Below, in pieces: positions 60,709-64,000 of a stretch of 64,000 nt of DNA (positions within the stretch are counted from its first letter, which is position 1; each line of letters begins with the position of its first letter). The notes under the pieces were generated by a model. It ran no database searches and had not been told where the DNA came from. It saw only the letters and a list, made by a program, of their open reading frames with translations. The stretch is from Faecalispora sporosphaeroides DSM 1294 (GTDB lineage: Bacteria; Bacillota; Clostridia; Oscillospirales; Acutalibacteraceae), in assembly GCA_000383295.1 (NCBI GenBank), contig KB911067.1, positions 434,001 through 498,000 on the forward strand, written 5' to 3'. Position numbers and translations under genes: made by a program.

Positions 60709-60907
60709 GCTGCCTTACAGACAGGGCAAAGCGGGGCTGGTTTCTTTTAAAATTGAAATCTCGATCATATTCCCAATGATTGATTCGCATACTTTTTTTA
60801 AACCGCGGGCCTCCCCCGGCGCCGTGGTTCCGGCTCCGCCGCGCCGTTGTCTGTAAGAATAACACCTCCGCACGAATCGCCCCTGTGCGGCTGGCCAGCC
60901 TTTGGCC

Positions 60908-60947
60908 GAAAGCGCTCTCCCTCCCCAAGGGACGGCGCTTTCTTTTT
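60908..60947 (+). terminator. Isolated terminator-like hairpin
   Basis: Stem gaaagcgc / gcgctttc with an inner tccct/aggga pairing, followed by tttttatttt. No gene was found between the RNA (ending 60708) and this hairpin; the stretch 60709-60907 shows nothing recognisable. Confidence 0.55.
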
Positions 60948-61010
60948 ATTTTCAGCATCAAGTGCAGGTTTTCTGCTTGCACAGGCTCGCTCCCTGTGCC
61001 GGGTAGGGTA
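60948..61010. repeat. Interspersed intergenic repeat, copy D (diverged)
   Basis: ttttcagcatcaagtgc, then ttctgcttgcacaggct and cgctccctgtgccggg follow the order of blocks in copy B (ttttcagcgggtgcc, ttccgcttgcgcgggct, ccctcgtgccgggg). Similarity is lower than between A and B. Confidence 0.45.
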
Positions 61011-61189
61011 ATCCACATGACTGCTTCTACGAAATAAAAATTTTATCAGCGTGGCTCAATCGCGGGGATTCCGCAAAACTAATCTGCTCTCTCAAAACAA
61101 ACCAAAAAAATAAATCTCTCACACCGGCAAAAAATGCTTTAGAACCTCGCAAAGAACCCCCACTCTTGCGGATCAACACGGATAAAAAA

Positions 61190-61216
61190 AGAAAAGCCCC
61201 GCTCCAAGAGCAGGGC
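61190..61216 (-). terminator. Terminator of ychF
   Basis: Stem gccccgctc / gagcagggc (one G-T) with loop caa at 61196-61216; on the minus strand it is followed by ttttctttttt. It lies 12 bp after the ychF stop. Confidence 0.82.
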
Positions 61217-61228
61217 CGAAAAAATCAC

Positions 61229-62332
61229 TCACACATTAAAGCGGAACAGCACCACATCGCCGTCCTTCATCACATACTCCTTGCCCTCGGAACGGACAAG
61301 GCCCCTTTCTTTCGCGGCCGCCATGGTGCCGCAGGCCATCAGATCCTCAAAGGCCACCACCTCCGCGCGGATAAAGCCGCGCTCGAAATCGGTGTGAATT
61401 TTACCGGCAGCCTGAGGCGCCTTCGTTCCTTCCTTAATCGTCCAGGCGCGCACCTCCTGCGGGCCTGCGGTCAGGTACGAGATCAGGCCGAGCAGCGTGT
61501 AGCACTCGCGAATCAAGCGGTCAAGGCCGGACTCCGAAAGGCCCATGTCCTCCAGAAACATCTGCTTTTCCTCCGGCTCCATGCCGGAAATTTCGGCCTC
61601 CACCTCCGCACAAATCGGCAGAACGCCCGCGTTTTCCTGCCGGGCCAGCTTCTCGACCACGGCAAAATACGGATTGTTCTCCACCCCGCCCTTAAAATCG
61701 GCGTCGCTCATGTTGGCAGCGTAGATCACGGGCTTGTTCGTCAGCAGAGACACTGTGGCCAAAAGCTCCGCCTCTTCCTCGGTGCATTCCACGCTGCGCG
61801 CGGTGCGGCCCGCGTCCAGCTCGGCGCGCACGCGCTCAAAAAACTCGCACTCCGACTGGTACTTTTTGTCCGCCTTGAGCATTTTGCGGGTTTTGTCCAA
61901 CCGGCGGTCGAGCACCTCCATGTCGGAGAGGATCAGCTCCAGATTGATCGTTTCCACGTCGCGGGCGGGGTCTACGCTGCCGTCCACATGAATGATATCG
62001 TCGTCCTCAAAACAGCGTACAACGTGAACAATCGCGTCCACCTCGCGGATATTCGCCAAAAACTGGTTGCCCAGGCCCTCCCCCTTGGAGGCGCCGCGCA
62101 CCAAACCCGCAATATCCACAAACTCGATCGTGGCGGGGGTGTATTTTTCGGGGTGGTACATCTCGGCCAGCTTGTCCAGACGCTTGTCCGGCACGGCCAC
62201 CACACCCACGTTCGGCTCTATAGTGCAAAAAGGATAGTTGGCGGACTGCGCCCCGGCGTTGGTAATGGCGTTGAACAGCGTGCTTTTTCCAACATTGGGC
62301 AGACCGACGATTCCCAGCTTCATTTCACTCAT
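61229..62332 (-). CDS. ychF: Redox-regulated ATPase YchF (OBG family)
   Basis: P-loop NTPase of the Obg group that prefers ATP and binds ribosomes. Walker A GLPNVGKST, the switch region DIAGLVRGASKGEGLGNQFL, the NMSD segment (ANMSDAD) in place of NKxD, and the C-terminal TGS-like domain with AWTIKEGTKAPQAAGKIH are intact. Two starts are possible: the ATG at 62332 (MSEMKLG, GAGG only 3 bases away) or the ATG at 62323 (MKLGIVGLPNVGK, the common N-terminus, GAGG 12 bases away). The frame to 62410 is non-coding. Confidence 0.95.
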   Translation of the reverse strand: MSEMKLGIVGLPNVGKSTLFNAITNAGAQSANYPFCTIEPNVGVVAVPDKRLDKLAEMYHPEKYTPATIEFVDIAGLVRGASKGEGLGNQFLANIREVDAIVHVVRCFEDDDIIHVDGSVDPARDVETINLELILSDMEVLDRRLDKTRKMLKADKKYQSECEFFERVRAELDAGRTARSVECTEEEAELLATVSLLTNKPVIYAANMSDADFKGGVENNPYFAVVEKLARQENAGVLPICAEVEAEISGMEPEEKQMFLEDMGLSESGLDRLIRECYTLLGLISYLTAGPQEVRAWTIKEGTKAPQAAGKIHTDFERGFIRAEVVAFEDLMACGTMAAAKERGLVRSEGKEYVMKDGDVVLFRFNV

Positions 62333-62402
62333 CAACCTCTTTCTCTCGCAAAAACATTCAGCTTCTATTATATTCTTTTTCAGTGATGCGCGCAAGGCTC
62401 TT

Positions 62403-63188
62403 TCAGCCAATCAGCCCCAGCCGCTCCAGCACCCAGGCAAGGGCATAGATCACCGGCTGATGCGCAATGTAAATCGCCAGCGCCCAGCGGCCCATCTGCG
62501 AAAAGAACGGAACGCGGCTGCGGTACATCCATTTCGGGGCCAGCCCCGCGGCCACCGGCCTGCCCACCATGGTTCCCGCGAGGAACACAAATCCCCAGGG
62601 CAAAAGAGGGAAATAATCCGACGACGAAAACGAGGAATCATAAAACCCCAGCGGGAACAGCCACTTCACATGGTAGACCGCCTCCGGCAGGGGAATCACC
62701 GAAACCGGGCCGAACCCCAAATAACCCGACGGGATGGGCCGTGTAAAGAAATACAAAACCAGGCACAGCAGAACCAGCGTCCACGAAAAGGGGATCTTTT
62801 TCTGATATTGCCCCAAAAGGCCGTACAGGATCATGCACACCGCCAGAAAATGAAGAATGCCGAACCAGATGGCATACTGGGGCGTGACGAGAACTGTGAC
62901 GAGCGACACCGCAAGCGCAGCCGCAAACAGCCGCAGGCCCCGCCGCAGATTCGAGCGCGAAAGCAGCGAGGAAATCCCCGAAATAAAAATGAACAGCGCC
63001 GCAAAAAACGGCTCCGCCGGGGTAAAAAAACGAAACAGCGCCATCATCCAGGGAATCTCATACAAAAAGGCAAAGGTGTAAAACGCGTGGTAAAACACCA
63101 TGCAGAACACGGCAAAGCCGCGCAGCTCGTCCATTAAATGAAGCCGGGGGCGCGTGGCTGCCGCCGGGGACTGTGTGCTTTCGTTCAA
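62403..63188 (-). CDS. DUF1624/HGSNAT-like multi-pass membrane protein
   Basis: 261 residues with about eight membrane helices. The HGSNAT catalytic-domain motif LMDELRGFAVFCMVFYHAFY lies at the N-terminus and GRWALAIYIAHQPVIYALAW at the C-terminus; the conserved His is the FYHAFY residue. Family members transfer acyl groups across membranes, but DUF1624 function is not settled. The start is a TTG at 63188 with GGAGG 7 bases upstream, in preference to a TTG at 63233. It is separated from ychF by 70 bp. Confidence 0.82.
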   Translation of the reverse strand: MNESTQSPAAATRPRLHLMDELRGFAVFCMVFYHAFYTFAFLYEIPWMMALFRFFTPAEPFFAALFIFISGISSLLSRSNLRRGLRLFAAALAVSLVTVLVTPQYAIWFGILHFLAVCMILYGLLGQYQKKIPFSWTLVLLCLVLYFFTRPIPSGYLGFGPVSVIPLPEAVYHVKWLFPLGFYDSSFSSSDYFPLLPWGFVFLAGTMVGRPVAAGLAPKWMYRSRVPFFSQMGRWALAIYIAHQPVIYALAWVLERLGLIG

Positions 63189-63404
63189 GTTGATTCCTCC
63201 CGCCGAATCCGAAAAGTGGTTGTCAGTATACAAAATCTGCCGGATTTTTGCGGGAACATAAGCAAAATTACCGCTTCAAACCAGAGCCGTACCGTGCTAT
63301 ACTAGTCTTAGGCAGATTTGCCCTGAATTGTCCGGTGCAGCGATTTGCGCCGGTACCTGAAAATATCCTTTATTTTATTATATCGAAGGAAAGGAAGAAT
63401 TACA

Positions 63405-63800
63405 ATGAATGAACTGAAAATTGGACAGACGATTTCCGAGGATTATACCGTTACCTCCGCCGATCTTGCCTCCAAACTCGGCAGCGGCAGCGTAGACGTG
63501 CTTGCCACGCCCCGGCTGGTTGCGCTGATGGAAGGCGTTTGCGCCCGGATGCTGAACACCTACCTGCCGGAGGGCATCACCTCGGTAGGCTCCGAAGTGC
63601 ATATCAAGCATTTGGCGCCCACGGTTGAGGGCGTTACCATCCACCTGACGGCAAAGCTGACGGAAAGCGACGGCCGCAAATTCACCTTTGAGGTGGAGGC
63701 GTTTGACAATGTGGGCCTGATTTCCACCTGCACGCATGAGCGCGCCAGCATCAAGCGCGAGAGTTACCTGAAAAGAGTGGCGGAGCGCGCCAAACAATAA
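63405..63800 (+). CDS. Thioesterase of the fluoroacetyl-CoA thioesterase (FlK-like) hotdog family
   Basis: 131 residues from the ATG at 63405 (MNELKIGQTISEDYTVTSAD), with AAGGAAG upstream. The hotdog fold and the FlK catalytic set are visible: Thr35 (VLATPRLVALME), Glu43 and His69 (IKHLAPT). The segment ATPRLVALMEGVC is the family signature. Natural substrates in gut and soil Firmicutes are unknown acyl-CoAs. A TATACT -10 lies at 63298-63303 with a weak -35. It is followed after 23 bp by the HAD phosphatase gene. Confidence 0.88.
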   Translation: MNELKIGQTISEDYTVTSADLASKLGSGSVDVLATPRLVALMEGVCARMLNTYLPEGITSVGSEVHIKHLAPTVEGVTIHLTAKLTESDGRKFTFEVEAFDNVGLISTCTHERASIKRESYLKRVAERAKQ

Positions 63801-63823
63801 ATCCCCGACGAAAGGAATACCCG

Positions 63824-64000
63824 ATGAAACCTGTTTACCCCATCGTTTTATTTGATCTGGACGGCACCCTGACCGAATCCGGCCCGGGGATCCTGAGCTG
63901 CGTCAAAGAGACCATGCGGCGTCTGGGAGTGCCGGAGCCGCCGCCGGAGATTCTGCGCACCTTTATCGGCCCGCCGCTGTTTCAAAGCTTTTCGCAGACC
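63824..64000 (+). CDS. HAD-family hydrolase, phosphoglycolate-phosphatase-like (partial, runs off right edge)
   Basis: The first 59 codons are visible: MKPVYPIVLFDLDGTLTESG with the DLDGTLTES motif I (nucleophile Asp and acid Asp), then CVKETMRRLGVPEPP of the cap domain and TFIGPPLFQSF. These match the Gph/PpaX-like branch. AAAGGA precedes the ATG. Probably co-transcribed with the thioesterase gene. Confidence 0.9.
   Translation, partial: MKPVYPIVLFDLDGTLTESGPGILSCVKETMRRLGVPEPPPEILRTFIGPPLFQSFSQT

Noticed and set aside
60467-60856. 129-codon plus-strand frame in the ychF upstream region
   Set aside because: It has no ribosome site, no domain and crosses the terminator of the candidate structured RNA, whose folding explains the segment better.
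1-64000. CRISPR arrays, insertion sequences, prophage or rRNA operons
   Set aside because: No regularly spaced direct repeats, transposase/integrase motifs, phage structural genes or rRNA signatures were seen on either strand.

Overview
The window reads as chromosomal DNA of a strictly anaerobic, spore-forming Clostridia-class Firmicute, probably Oscillospiraceae/Ruminococcaceae-like. The grounds are a GC-rich background with GGAGG ribosome sites and frequent TTG/GTG starts, a YpeB-type spore germination gene, AdhE with Rex-like operators, rubrerythrin, a 2[4Fe-4S] ferredoxin, a CIRCE/HrcA-type heat-shock site, BirA-type biotin operators and a c-di-AMP receptor gene beside holB. No rRNA, CRISPR array, transposase or prophage gene was seen. 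The family assignment is inference.

Layout: 1-2455 holds the shared ECF vitamin-transporter module (ecfA1-ecfA2-ecfT, partial). 2929-7412 holds an rRNA-type methyltransferase, glmM and ruvCAB. 7998-10660 is a biotin uptake and late-synthesis operon (bioY-bioD-bioA) under a BirA-type operator; its BioY subunit could use the ECF module at the left edge. 10866-13268 holds ypeB with a candidate forespore promoter and a DUF4349 lipoprotein. 13577-21668 is the complete arginine pathway from glutamate, argG-argH-argC-argJ-argB-argD-argF, all on the minus strand. 21931-23481 holds a flavin reductase and a CIRCE-controlled small heat-shock protein. 23890-28153 is an ABC importer with two tandem paralogous binding proteins. 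28432-31378 is a thiol/sulfur redox group (thioredoxin, CoA-disulfide reductase fused to rhodanese, Crp/Fnr regulator). 31480-33343 holds small accessory genes.

33637-45441 is the most unusual region: a ten-gene minus-strand sugar or sugar-acid catabolic cluster (FadR-type regulator, split transketolase, ApnO/PGDH_C-like oxidoreductase, sugar binding protein, an 821-residue fusion of RbsA-like ATPase and RbsC-like permease, a second permease, amidohydrolase, 2-hydroxyacid dehydrogenase, glycerate kinase). Taken together it suggests import of a polyhydroxy acid or branched sugar and its conversion to pentose-phosphate intermediates and 2-phosphoglycerate; the substrate is not known. Divergent from it is adhE (45818-48457), for fermentative NADH disposal.

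48705-52645 is more mosaic: an orphan GltD-like flavoprotein, a membrane-anchored L7/L12-like protein, a decayed XRE regulator, a VOC protein and an AT-richer XRE-regulator/membrane-protein module with tandem operators. After a tRNA-Arg(CCG) and an HD-GYP gene comes a conserved housekeeping run (decarboxylase, darA, holB, ricT, ferredoxin, tRNA methyltransferase, rsmI, rubrerythrin). A 1.08-kb non-coding stretch (60147-61228) carries three tandem terminators and a strong candidate for a previously unannotated structured RNA of about 258 nt. ychF, a DUF1624 membrane protein, an FlK-like thioesterase and a partial HAD phosphatase close the window. At least four copies of an intergenic repeat family are scattered through it.
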